Source of the DNA: an uncultured Bacteroidaceae bacterium
GTDB lineage: Bacteria; Bacteroidota; Bacteroidia; Bacteroidales; Bacteroidaceae
Length of the DNA: 64,000 nucleotides
Direction of reading: 5' to 3'
NCBI GenBank assembly: GCA_944321635.1
Contig: CALULY010000009.1
Location: 54,770-118,769 of the forward strand
Shown: positions 42,177 through 51,300 of the stretch, piece after piece
Numbering within the stretch: the first letter of the stretch is position 1
Layout of the letters: the number at the start of each line of letters is the position of its first letter
Program-made: the position numbers and the translations under genes
The notes under the pieces: model-generated
What the model was told of the DNA's origin: nothing
Database searches by the model: none
Seen by the model: the letters and a program-made list of their open reading frames with translations, nothing else

Positions 42177-42375
42177 AGACTTCCACACTCGCTGGGCAAA
42201 GTTCCACAGGGTCGGACATAAAGTTCGTTTCCCCCTAACATAAAGTTCATTCAGAAGTTTTGTTTATATAAACAAAAGTTCTGAATATATAAACAGAAGT
42301 TTTGTTTTTACTTTATGCGCCGAGCAAGTGAACTTCAGGCCTGACCCAATTGAAGTTCAGGTCAGGATTGGATAA
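42177..42375. repeat. Element F: 22-bp arm / 21-bp centre / inverted 22-bp arm
   Basis: Left arm: 22-bp units at 42177, 42199 and 42221. Bridge AAGTTCATT. Centre: only three 21-bp units, at 42252, 42273 and 42294 (ends 42314). Right arm: 22-bp units at 42310, 42332 and 42354, beginning ACTTTATG, ACTTCAGG and AGTTCAGG. Losing exactly one central unit while keeping the layout argues that the period itself is conserved. It lies between convergent fucP and a glycosyltransferase gene. Confidence 0.88.
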
Positions 42376-42491
42376 ATCCATGCCCTACTCCATCCGGCCT
42401 TTCACCAGACCTGGCGGGGCTTGATGCCGATTTTGGATGTATATGAAAGATTATGCCGGCAGGCACGACGTGCGGTGCCGCACCCGGACGT

Positions 42492-43637
42492 TCAGCCGCC
42501 AAGCAGCGAATGAAAGAGCCTCTCCCACCGCCCCATCACCTCCTCGACGGTGAAACGCGCGGAGCTGGCATAGGCGGCCGCCCCCATCCTGCGCCTCAGG
42601 GCGGGATCGCGCATGAGCACGAGCAGCCTCCCGGCGAGCGCGTCGGTGTCCCCGGGCGGGACGAGGAAGCCGTCGCGGCCGTCGGTTATGACATCGGACG
42701 GGCCGCATTGGCAAGCAAAGCTGACCACGGGCAACCCCGCAGCCTGTGCCTCAAGGAGCACCATGGGCAATCCTTCGTAACGCGATGACATCGCATAAAT
42801 CGAAGCACCGCGATAGAGCGATTGCACATCCGACGATTGCCGCGCCAGGCTCACGCTGTCCCCCAGCCCAAGCCGGGCGACCATCTCCTGCAACTCGCCG
42901 CGCAACTCACCGTCGCCGACGATCCGCAACGTCCACCCGCTGGCCTCGCGGCACACCGCCGCCCAGGCTTGCAACAGCAGGTCGAAGCCCTTCTGGTAAG
43001 TGTAGCGGCCGACAGCGATGACCTCGTTGCCATCCAACGGTGCCGGGACATCTGCGGTGAATGTCCGCGCGTTGGGGATGACGTGCAGGTTGGGCAAGGC
43101 CCCCCACTTGGCGGCATCCTCGTGCGTAAGTACGACGAATGCGTCGTAATGCCGGACAAACCGCCTCTTGCGCCGTTCCTTGAAGAGTGAGAATTGCCGC
43201 TTGGCCCAAGAGTAGCCACGGCTGCGGCATTCGATGTCACGGCTGTCGCGTGAGAAGTGGAACTCGGCAACCTTCTTGCTGCCGTCTTTTATCTTGTACA
43301 AAAAAGACATTTCATGCCCGAACATCGTCACCACGACGTCAGCCCTGAGCTCCATGAGCAGCCTCGTGAGCCTCGCACGGTGCAGTCGGCCACGGCGCAC
43401 CCGTCCCAGCAGCTTTGACGGCGAAAGGCTGCCGTCCACATCGCGGTAGTGGATGGCAAGGTTGTGGAATCGTATCTTAGGAGAAAAGGCGTATGCCGGC
43501 ACGTCGTTGGCGGGCTGCTCGGTCGTGACAATGTGGACTTCGTGCCCGCTCTCGGCGAAGTAGTTGGCCTGCACCGAGAGCGTGCGCTCGGTGCCTCCTG
43601 CCTGCGAGCAGTCGAGGATGCAATAGACAATCTTCAT
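42492..43637 (-). CDS. Glycosyltransferase family 4
   Basis: A GT-B-fold retaining glycosyltransferase that probably builds a cell-surface glycan. The 381 residues begin MKIVYCILDCSQAGGTERTL, the usual GT4 N-terminal loop (GGxER). The C-terminal Rossmann domain has NEVIAVGRYTYQKGFDLLLQAW, WTLRIVGDGELRGELQEMV and SRYEGLPMVLLEAQAAGLPV, the E-x7-E nucleotide-sugar motif. The donor and acceptor are not predictable. It is divergent from the methyltransferase gene at 43786; no -7 box is obvious on this strand. Confidence 0.9.
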   Translation of the reverse strand: MKIVYCILDCSQAGGTERTLSVQANYFAESGHEVHIVTTEQPANDVPAYAFSPKIRFHNLAIHYRDVDGSLSPSKLLGRVRRGRLHRARLTRLLMELRADVVVTMFGHEMSFLYKIKDGSKKVAEFHFSRDSRDIECRSRGYSWAKRQFSLFKERRKRRFVRHYDAFVVLTHEDAAKWGALPNLHVIPNARTFTADVPAPLDGNEVIAVGRYTYQKGFDLLLQAWAAVCREASGWTLRIVGDGELRGELQEMVARLGLGDSVSLARQSSDVQSLYRGASIYAMSSRYEGLPMVLLEAQAAGLPVVSFACQCGPSDVITDGRDGFLVPPGDTDALAGRLLVLMRDPALRRRMGAAAYASSARFTVEEVMGRWERLFHSLLGG

Positions 43638-43748
43638 GGTCGGTCTCTTTGTGCGAAAGGTTGCCCGGCGGCACGGGGGCTTCCTTCACATTATTACAAT
43701 ATTAACGGGTGAAACGTGCATATATTTTGTCCCGACAACCGTTATCGT

Positions 43749-43756
43749 TAATTTTG
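43749..43756 (+). promoter_or_regulatory. -7 promoter box for the methyltransferase gene
   Basis: TAATTTTG matches TAnnTTTG, 29 bp upstream of ATG 43786. It supports that start over longer in-frame options. Confidence 0.6.
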
Positions 43757-43785
43757 CGGCTCAAAGCAACAAGACACGCGACAGG

Positions 43786-44577
43786 ATGCAAGACAGGCAA
43801 CGCAACAGACGGCAGTACTTTGACGAACTTGCCACGACGAGCGAGAGGTGGTTTGTCCCCTACATCGAGAGGTTCAAGCCGCTCGCCCCTGGCATGAGAG
43901 TGCTTGAGATAGGCTGTGGCGACGGCGGCAACTTGCTGCCACTGGCAAGGATGGGACTGGATGTGACAGGTGTTGACATCTCGGTCAACAGGATTGGCGA
44001 CGCGCGGCGTTTCTTCTCAGAGGAGAAAGCCAAAGGCGTGTTTGTCGCCTCCGACATCTTCAAGATGACAGACCTCGAACATTCGTTTGACGTCGTGCTA
44101 TGCCACGACGTCCTGGAACACATCTCGGACAAACGGGGTTTCATCACCAACCTCGGGCGGTATGTCCGTGAGGGCGGAGTGGTTTTCATGTCATTCCCGG
44201 CATGGCAAATGCCATTCGGAGGGCATCAGCAGATATGCCGCAGCCGCCTTGTGTCGCATTGGCCGTTCCTGCACTTGTTGCCCAATGCGCTCTACCGCGC
44301 CGTGCTGAGGGCGTGCGGCGAGCCGCAGGTGCGCATTGACGAGATGATGGACATCAAATCAACAAGAGTGAGTGTCGAGACGTTTGAGCGGCTGGCACGG
44401 GAATGCAGGGCGGAGACGGTCAACCGCCAACTGTGGTTCATCAATCCCCACTATGAAATCAAATTCGGCTTGCGGCCACGCCGTCTGTGGCGATGGCTGG
44501 GGGCAATCCCTTGGGTGAGGAATTTCTTCACGACTTCCTGCTTCTACATCCTGCGCTACGGCAGCATCAAAGGTTGA
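43786..44577 (+). CDS. Class I SAM-dependent methyltransferase
   Basis: The 263 residues start at ATG 43786, chosen because a -7 box lies just upstream. The Rossmann methyltransferase core shows motif I as MRVLEIGCGDGGNLLPLA, the acidic post-I strand VTGVDIS, and motif IV FDVVLCHDVLEHI. Later sequence (MSFPAWQMPFGGHQQICRS) is the methyltransferase type found in glycan and lipid modification clusters. The C-terminus is basic (RPRRLWRWLG) and may contact membrane. Its place beside a glycosyltransferase suggests a sugar methylation role, but the substrate is unknown. It ends at a bidirectional terminator shared with glyA. Confidence 0.85.
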   Translation: MQDRQRNRRQYFDELATTSERWFVPYIERFKPLAPGMRVLEIGCGDGGNLLPLARMGLDVTGVDISVNRIGDARRFFSEEKAKGVFVASDIFKMTDLEHSFDVVLCHDVLEHISDKRGFITNLGRYVREGGVVFMSFPAWQMPFGGHQQICRSRLVSHWPFLHLLPNALYRAVLRACGEPQVRIDEMMDIKSTRVSVETFERLARECRAETVNRQLWFINPHYEIKFGLRPRRLWRWLGAIPWVRNFFTTSCFYILRYGSIKG

Positions 44578-44584
44578 AAGATGT

Positions 44585-44636
44585 GAAAAAGACAATCCGC
44601 CGCACTTGTCATGGCAAGTGCGGCGGATTGTTTCAT
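44585..44636. terminator. Bidirectional terminator between methyltransferase gene and glyA
   Basis: A perfect 17-bp stem (ACAATCCGCCGCACTTG with its complement) has a 6-nt loop, with GAAAAAGA on the left side (T-rich for minus-strand transcripts) and TTTC on the right. It separates two convergent stops. Confidence 0.85.
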
Positions 44637-44654
44637 GTTGTCCCGTGCCGAAAA

Positions 44655-45935
44655 TCAATAAGCGAAGATGGGATAGGCCTTCATCGTCTCGTTGACACGA
44701 CGGCGGACTGAAGCGATTACCTCCTCGTTGTCCACATTGGAGAGCACGGTCTCAATCATCTCGGCTATGACCTCCATCAAGTCCTCTTTCGCCCCACGCG
44801 TCGTTATGGCAGGTGTCCCGAGCCTTATGCCCGATGTCTGGAATGCCGAGCGGGTGTCAAACGGCACCATATTCTTGTTGACGGTGATGTCGGCTGCCAC
44901 GAGAGCCTTCTCGGCAACCTTGCCTGTCAGGTCAGGGTACTTGGTGCGCAGGTCTACCAACATAGAGTGGTTGTCAGTCCCTCCCGACACGATGGTGAAT
45001 CCTCGGCGCATGAGAGCGTCGGCCAAGGCGGCAGCATTCTTTTTCACCTGCCGCTGGTAGTCCTTGTATTCAGGCTGGAGGCATTCTCCAAAGGCAACGG
45101 CCTTGGCGGCTATGACGTGTTCTAGCGGACCACCCTGTATTCCAGGGAAGACGGCCGAGTCGAGCAGCTGGGACATCATCTTGATTTGCCCTTTGGGTGT
45201 GGCCTTGCCCCAAGGATTAGGGAAGTCCTTGCCCATGAGGATGATGCCTCCACGCGGACCACGCAATGTTTTGTGCGTCGTCGAGGTGACTATGTGGGCA
45301 TACTTCACTGGGTTGTCAAGCAATCCTGCGGCGATGAGACCGGCAGGGTGCGCCATGTCGATCATGAGGATAGCCCCAATCTCGTCGGCGATGGCACGCA
45401 TCCGCTTGTAGTCCCATTCCCTTGAGTAGGCCGAACCGCCCCCGATGATCAGCTTAGGACGTTCACGCAGCGCGATTTCCTCCATCTGGTCATAATCTAC
45501 GCGCCCTGTCTCCTTGTTCAAGTTGTATTCACATGGCTTGTACAGGATGCCCGAGCTGTTGACCGGCGACCCGTGTGACAGGTGCCCGCCGTGGGCAAGA
45601 TTCAAGCCCATGAACTTGTCACCCGGGTTGAGCACTGCCAGCAGCACAGCGGCGTTGGCTTGTGCACCGGAGTGCGGTTGCACATTTGCCCATTCTGCCC
45701 CGAAAATCTCTTTTACGCGGTCGATGGCTATCTGTTCGCTCTGGTCTACCACTTCGCAACCACCGTAGTAACGCTTGCCTGGATAGCCCTCAGCATACTT
45801 GTTGGTCAGGCATGACCCCATGGCTTGCATGACCTGGTCGCTGACGAAGTTCTCTGATGCGATGAGTTCCATGCCTTTCAACTGGCGTTGGTGTTCACGC
45901 TCGATGATGTCAAAAATGATGTCGTCACGTTTCAT
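44655..45935 (-). CDS. glyA: Serine hydroxymethyltransferase
   Basis: Interconverts serine and glycine with tetrahydrofolate; pyridoxal-phosphate dependent and cytoplasmic. The 426 residues from ATG 45935 show [43 protein letters not shown] and the PLP lysine Lys222 in [16 protein letters not shown] rejected a 37-codon in-frame extension (to 46046) because the -7 box at 45991-45998 lies inside it. The mRNA leader is about 50 nt. Confidence 0.97.
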   Translation of the reverse strand: MKRDDIIFDIIEREHQRQLKGMELIASENFVSDQVMQAMGSCLTNKYAEGYPGKRYYGGCEVVDQSEQIAIDRVKEIFGAEWANVQPHSGAQANAAVLLAVLNPGDKFMGLNLAHGGHLSHGSPVNSSGILYKPCEYNLNKETGRVDYDQMEEIALRERPKLIIGGGSAYSREWDYKRMRAIADEIGAILMIDMAHPAGLIAAGLLDNPVKYAHIVTSTTHKTLRGPRGGIILMGKDFPNPWGKATPKGQIKMMSQLLDSAVFPGIQGGPLEHVIAAKAVAFGECLQPEYKDYQRQVKKNAAALADALMRRGFTIVSGGTDNHSMLVDLRTKYPDLTGKVAEKALVAADITVNKNMVPFDTRSAFQTSGIRLGTPAITTRGAKEDLMEVIAEMIETVLSNVDNEEVIASVRRRVNETMKAYPIFAY

Positions 45936-45990
45936 AGTATAAACAAAATGTTTTTGTGTCAGTAATCCCGTTAGTTTGGTTGTTTGCTTA

Positions 45991-45998
45991 CAAATGTA
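45991..45998 (-). promoter_or_regulatory. -7 promoter box for glyA
   Basis: The minus strand reads TACATTTG, matching TAnnTTTG, about 55 bp upstream of the chosen glyA ATG at 45935. It fixes the start. Confidence 0.6.
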
Positions 45999-46115
45999 TA
46001 ATAAAAGATTATTCTCATGCACATCGCCCCAATATTCTTTTGACATTTTGACATCTCGCGCGAATCATCGGGCACATCCTGCGGCTTCTGCCTGACAAAT
46101 TGCCAAAAGAGACGG

Positions 46116-47243
46116 TCAAAAGTCAAGTTTGCCAAGCAGCCCGTCTATGCGGCGCACGGCCTCATCGATGCGCCCACGCGGTATGTCGCCTTTGTCCACC
46201 GCATCCACGATGATGTCAATCACTTCGTCGGGGTGCTCTGGGTGGTAGCCCGCTGGCGAATTGTTGCCGAGCACCAACAAATCCACGCCTGCATTTATCG
46301 CCCGCACAACTGCCTCTCGCAAAGAATAATGGGAGACGATGGCCTCCATGTACATATCATCTGAAGCGACCACCCCGTCATATCCGAGCTTGCCGCGCAA
46401 CAAGCCATCCACCACATCCATTGAGAGAGTCGCCGGATAGGTGCTGTCGAGACGTGAATTGTAGATGTGAGCCGTCATCACAACGTCAACAAGCCCGGCA
46501 TCGATCAAGTGTTTGAACGGCGCAAGCTCTGCCTCGCTCCACGTTGCACTCACATCTACAAGCCCGAAGTGCGAATCCGCCTCCGCGCTGCCATGACCGG
46601 GGAAGTGCTTTACGGCTGTGGCCACTCCCTCTTGCCTATGGGCTTTTATGAACCATGCTGCATTGTCCGCGACGACAGCGGTGTCCCCTGAAAAGCTCCT
46701 CCCCAATCGTCCGATGATGGGGCAATCGGGGTTGACATCGACATCCACGGATGGGGCGAAGTTGAGGTTTATCCCAGCCTCATGCAATGTACGGGCTATG
46801 CTGGCGGCTGCCGCTGTCGTAGCGGCACTGTCATTGAACACGCCGAGCGACTTGGGTGTGACTGTCGGCGGGAAGCCATAGACGGTCTTCAACCTATCGA
46901 CGTTGCCCCCCTCCTCGTCTATCGCGACCAACAGCTTGCGTCCTGCCGCGTCCCTCAATGATTGGCAAAGGGCTTTCAGCTGCGAAGGCGACTTTATGTT
47001 GCGCGAACCTCTGGTGCCATCGCCCGTAAGGTCACGGTCAAACAGGATGACGCCGCCCACCCCGAGATCTTGCACATAATGGCGCACGTCCTCACCGAGA
47101 GTGTCACCACGGAAACCCACGACGAGCATCTTGGCGACCTGCCGCCTCAACGTCGGCAGCATAGGATCCTGCGCTCGAAAAGGTTGTATGCAAAAGAGAA
47201 TAGCATACAATGAAAAGAGGGAAAACATTAAATGATTTTTCAT
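46116..47243 (-). CDS. GH3 beta-N-acetylhexosaminidase (NagZ-like), secreted
   Basis: Hydrolyses N-acetylglucosaminides; NagZ homologues recycle peptidoglycan fragments. The 375 residues start with a signal peptide (LFSLYAILFCIQPFRAQ), so this version is exported, unlike cytoplasmic E. coli NagZ. The GH3 barrel shows GGVILFDRDL, LLVAIDEEGGNVDRLK, the NagZ-specific catalytic loop KHFPGHGSAEADSH with its acid/base His-Asp pair, and GVVASDDMYMEAI holding the aspartate nucleophile. There is no second GH3 domain, as in NagZ. The ATG overlaps the aldo/keto reductase stop by 4 bp, so they form a two-gene transcript. Confidence 0.9.
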   Translation of the reverse strand: MKNHLMFSLFSLYAILFCIQPFRAQDPMLPTLRRQVAKMLVVGFRGDTLGEDVRHYVQDLGVGGVILFDRDLTGDGTRGSRNIKSPSQLKALCQSLRDAAGRKLLVAIDEEGGNVDRLKTVYGFPPTVTPKSLGVFNDSAATTAAAASIARTLHEAGINLNFAPSVDVDVNPDCPIIGRLGRSFSGDTAVVADNAAWFIKAHRQEGVATAVKHFPGHGSAEADSHFGLVDVSATWSEAELAPFKHLIDAGLVDVVMTAHIYNSRLDSTYPATLSMDVVDGLLRGKLGYDGVVASDDMYMEAIVSHYSLREAVVRAINAGVDLLVLGNNSPAGYHPEHPDEVIDIIVDAVDKGDIPRGRIDEAVRRIDGLLGKLDF

Positions 47244-48262
47244 AAAGCATCCGATGTTTTCAGCCGCTTCAACACACCTTCTATCCTTGCAATCTCTTCA
47301 TCAGAGAAAGGTGCGGAGTACAAGCATTGCAGGTTGTCACCGAGCTGCTCCACCGAGCTCGCACCCATTATGACACTGGTCACATTGCGGTCGGCAAGAA
47401 GCCAGGCCAAAGCCATGTCGGCAAGGCTTTCACCACGGTCGAGGGCTATGCGGTTCAACTCTGCGACCACCTCGATTATCTCAGGAGCGAGCTGCTCTTT
47501 CTTCAAAAAGCCACCACGCGCAACGCGGGAATCGGCTGGGATGCCATTCAGATATTTGTCCGTGAGCATCCCTTGCGCCAGAGGTGAAAAGGCGGCAAAC
47601 CCTACGCCGGCTGCTGCGGCATCGTCGATGATGCCGTCGTCTTCCACCGCAGTGTTCAACATATTGTAACGCCCTTGGTAAACAAGGCAACGGACATCGC
47701 GCCTTGCAAGGTAATCGTAGGCAAACATGGCCTGATGCTTCGGGTACTTGGACAGACCGACATAAAGGGCTTTGCCGCTCCTCACGATGTCAACCAACGC
47801 CTGCAATGTCTCTTCGATCGGTGTCTCAGGGTCATAACGATGGGAATAGAAAACGTCAACATAGTCCAACCCCATCCTCTTCAAGCTCTGGTCAAGCCCC
47901 GCCATGAGATGCTTGCGCGAGTTCCAGCTGCCATACGGGCCGCGCCACATATCGTGTCCCGCCTTGGTACTGACAAACAGTTCGTCACGGTGCGGCGCAA
48001 ACGAATCCCTCATCAGCCTCCCAAAGTTTTCCTCCGCACTGCCAGGGACTGGGCCATAGTTGTCAGCAAGGTCAAAACAGGTTATCCCATGATCGAAGGC
48101 ATAGCGTGCTATCGCCTTCATGTTGTCATACCGGTCTACACTACCGAAGTTGTGCCACAAGCCCAACGACAATTCAGGCAACAACACGCCGCTGTCACCG
48201 CAACGGCGGTACTTCATCCCGCTGTCATACCTGTCGGCAGCGGCAAAATTTAACTCTCCCAT
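47240..48262 (-). CDS. Aldo/keto reductase (YghZ/GpmR-like)
   Basis: An NADPH-dependent aldehyde reductase. The 340 residues include KYRRCGDSGVLLPELSLGLWHNFG, the motif FDLADNYGPVPGSAEENFGRL with the catalytic Tyr, LFVSTKAGHDMW with Lys, and YVDVFYSHRYDPETPIEET with His. These match E. coli YghZ (glyceraldehyde-3-phosphate reductase) better than other AKR groups. The N-terminus (MGELNFAAADRYDSG before MKYRR) matches the short extension of Bacteroides homologues, so I keep the 48262 start. It overlaps the GH3 gene by 4 bp and has its own -7 box. Confidence 0.9.
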   Translation of the reverse strand: MGELNFAAADRYDSGMKYRRCGDSGVLLPELSLGLWHNFGSVDRYDNMKAIARYAFDHGITCFDLADNYGPVPGSAEENFGRLMRDSFAPHRDELFVSTKAGHDMWRGPYGSWNSRKHLMAGLDQSLKRMGLDYVDVFYSHRYDPETPIEETLQALVDIVRSGKALYVGLSKYPKHQAMFAYDYLARRDVRCLVYQGRYNMLNTAVEDDGIIDDAAAAGVGFAAFSPLAQGMLTDKYLNGIPADSRVARGGFLKKEQLAPEIIEVVAELNRIALDRGESLADMALAWLLADRNVTSVIMGASSVEQLGDNLQCLYSAPFSDEEIARIEGVLKRLKTSDAL

Positions 48263-48290
48263 GATGATTGATTCTTATGATTACACGCAG

Positions 48291-48298
48291 CAAATATA
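48291..48298 (-). promoter_or_regulatory. -7 promoter box for aldo/keto reductase and GH3 genes
   Basis: The minus strand reads TATATTTG, matching TAnnTTTG, 29 bp upstream of ATG 48262. Confidence 0.6.
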
Positions 48299-48323
48299 AT
48301 GGTAAATGCTCATCGTCCCACAG

Positions 48324-48345
48324 CGATGCCGGCAATGTGGCATCG
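48324..48345 (-). terminator. Possible short hairpin after tamB
   Basis: A 7-bp stem (CGATGCC with GGCATCG) with an 8-nt loop lies 37 bp beyond the tamB stop, without a T run. This is weak evidence for termination. Confidence 0.3.
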
Positions 48346-48381
48346 GCACAGCCATTCAAGCCCCCAACAGTGGCAATAGGC

Positions 48382-51300
48382 CTATTGCCCGGTCTGTTGC
48401 CCGGCACGCTTCCGTTTGCGGATTGAGAAGTCAAAGAGGTCGCGTATGTTGTCAAAGTCGCGTTTGAACACCAATCCAAGCCCTTGCGTCGTGAGTGTCG
48501 TCTTGGTGTAATAGCGGTCGTTGGTGCGGTTATAGGCCTTGAGGCGGAAAATGCCGAGACGGTCAAGCAGGTACTCCACTTCAAAGTCCCCGATGAAATT
48601 GGACTGCGAGAGGGCGTTGTCCCTGTATCCGAAATTGCCATTTATCAAAAGGCGGTTGTCAAGCAGCTGCCCGGACAACATCCCCTCAAATTCCACATCC
48701 GTCCAGCCGTCTGTCCCCGTGCTAAGATTGGTGCCGATGTTCCAGTTGTTGTTGTCGATGAGATTGGAAAACATATTGTTGAGCTGGCCGGAGATTGTGG
48801 ACGAGACTACCGAACTGAGTGCACTCGAACTCTGGTTGGTGTTGTCGGCATTGTATTCACTCATATAGAAGCGGCCAATGCTCAACAGATAGAGGATTTG
48901 CATATTCATCTGCTCATCCGTACTAATTGCATTGAGGACAGTCCGCTGCACTTCCTCCCCCTCGTTGGGGAAATCCAGCCCGAGCTTTATTTCCGGATGC
49001 GTCAAAGCCCCGGTCAAATTCATCGTGCAATTGACCTTGACGTTTGATTGCCCTATCTGGTTGACAACATCACTTCCCAGGTCGCTCAACGGCACAGAGT
49101 TGACCGTGTAGGCAGCATTGATGTCAAGCTCGGCATTGAGCGGGTTGCCATTGAAAGCGATGCTGCTCCCAGCGTTGATGATGAAATCCTTGCGGATGAT
49201 CTCCTGTATGCTGAATTTGTAGATGCCCTTGTCGATGGTGTAATTGCCGTACATCTTGACATCTCCCTTGTTATAAAAGTCTATCCTGATATTGCCGCTG
49301 CCAGTACCACCTATGTAGTCCCCGGCGGCACGATCCATTATCATCTTCAAATATATGCCTGGAGTAGCCTCCACGTTCAGGTTCAGCCGCACGTCTGAGC
49401 CTATGCTTTGTTCTTGGGCAAAGAGGTCATCCGCCGTGCTTGCAGTGGTCCGGACCACTTCGTTGCGCCTGCGCCTCGTCTTGTCAACGAATGTGACGAA
49501 TTGGTTGCTGGTCGCCGACGATGTGCTGTTTATCAAATAGGAAAAAGTACTGTTTGCCCCAGTCCTGACATCGGCATTCACGTTGGTGTAGCCCTTTCCG
49601 CCGTTGATGTTGACATCACCGCTGGCGAAGATTTTCCCGTAGAAAGGCAAATCCGCACTCTCCGCCCTGTCCATGACAAGCACATTGTCGAGCGTAGCAT
49701 TGACATCATAGCGCAAATCCTTGAGATGCGTGTGCGGCAACCTGATGGTGGCGCGCGCCCTGTTGCCCGATGCGTCGGTCACGAGAATGTTGTCCATATA
49801 TATAAGGTTGGGCAGAAACTCCACCGAATCCGTCACGTGCAGCGTCGTGTTCAGAAGGTCTATCTTGAACTTGAAATCTTCGGCCAAGGCACTCCCCGTC
49901 AAATTGATGCCGCCCTTTAATGGCCCGTGTATCCTTATCCCACCGCTCGCCCTGCCACTGATGTCCGAAGAGATGGAAGCCATATACTTTCTCAGGAATC
50001 CCAAATCGACATGGGACGTGTTGATGCGCAAGTCGATGCTCCCTGGTTTGATGGGATGGATCACACCATTGACCGTTGTCGTCGAGATGTCGCCGTCGGC
50101 CATGTCGGCATCTATGACGATGCCTTTGATGTCATTGTCCCAACCGCCCTTGATGTTCATGTCCCCGAGCCGGCTGCCGTTGAAGCTGAAGTTGTCTACA
50201 TACAAATCTGCATTCAGCCGCAACGTGCTGAGCACCCCGTTGGCATAGACCAGCCCCGTCACACCTCCGGAGAAATCCACAACACGACGAATGTTTGCCA
50301 GTTCGAAGATGTAGCTCATGTCTATCTTGCTCAGATCGACGAACAAGGAATCCCCGAGGTCATGGCTCACTACACCGTCCACGCTCAAGTATTGGTCCTT
50401 GTGCTCAATCTTGAAACGAGAGATGTCAACCTTGCCCGAATCGACCACGATCCGCGCAGGGTGGATGTCCCAAAGGCTGTCTTTCAATATGAAGTTGCTT
50501 TCGCCCAACCTGACCTCGGTGCGCACACCGTTGCCGTGCCTTGACAAGAGGGCTTCGGCAGAGATGTTGCCGCTGTAAGTCTCCGCCTGGTTGTTGCCCC
50601 AGAACAGTTCAGTCATTATCTTGTTGCCAGCCAACGACGAGTGCAATGCCAAGGCAAGCACATTGTCCCCCTTCATTTGGAGATTGGATCTGAAATCCAC
50701 CGAGATACCGCCAAGCCCGGCAGTCCCGACGCTCAAGGATGAAGTGTCAAATGACTTGCCTGCGAATGCCACCTGCGGCACGGAGCAATCAAACCGCACC
50801 TGCCCCGTGACATCATCATAGCGGCCATTGGCGACAATCGAGCCACTCCCCACCGAGACAGGCAAATCAAACAACCTCGCGATGAAATCCCCGTCCTTGA
50901 CCTCGAACCCGAAACGGAGGTTGTTGCCACCCGCACCATGCCGCTGCCGTGGCAAAGCATCTTCTCGCGGCAAGACGGTGAGATAGTGCCCCGCCATCCT
51001 GACCATGCCGGGGAGCAACCCTTTGTAAGAGTAGTTGCCGCAAACGTATGCATCGAGGAAATCCGAATTGACATACATCGCCTTGTCCCCTCCCGCCTCA
51101 TTCTTCAAATCCAGCACAAAGGACTGGCAGGAGAAAGCCTCATCAGGCATGACCACAGCGAAATCACTCACGGCAATGCTGCCCGCCATGTCGTCAACAG
51201 AAGTCCCATGCAACGCACCCGAGACATCAAAGCCCATCTTGCCGCCCTCATACCGTTTGTCGGCTGTGAAACCCAAAGCATACAAATCAACCCCCGAGAC

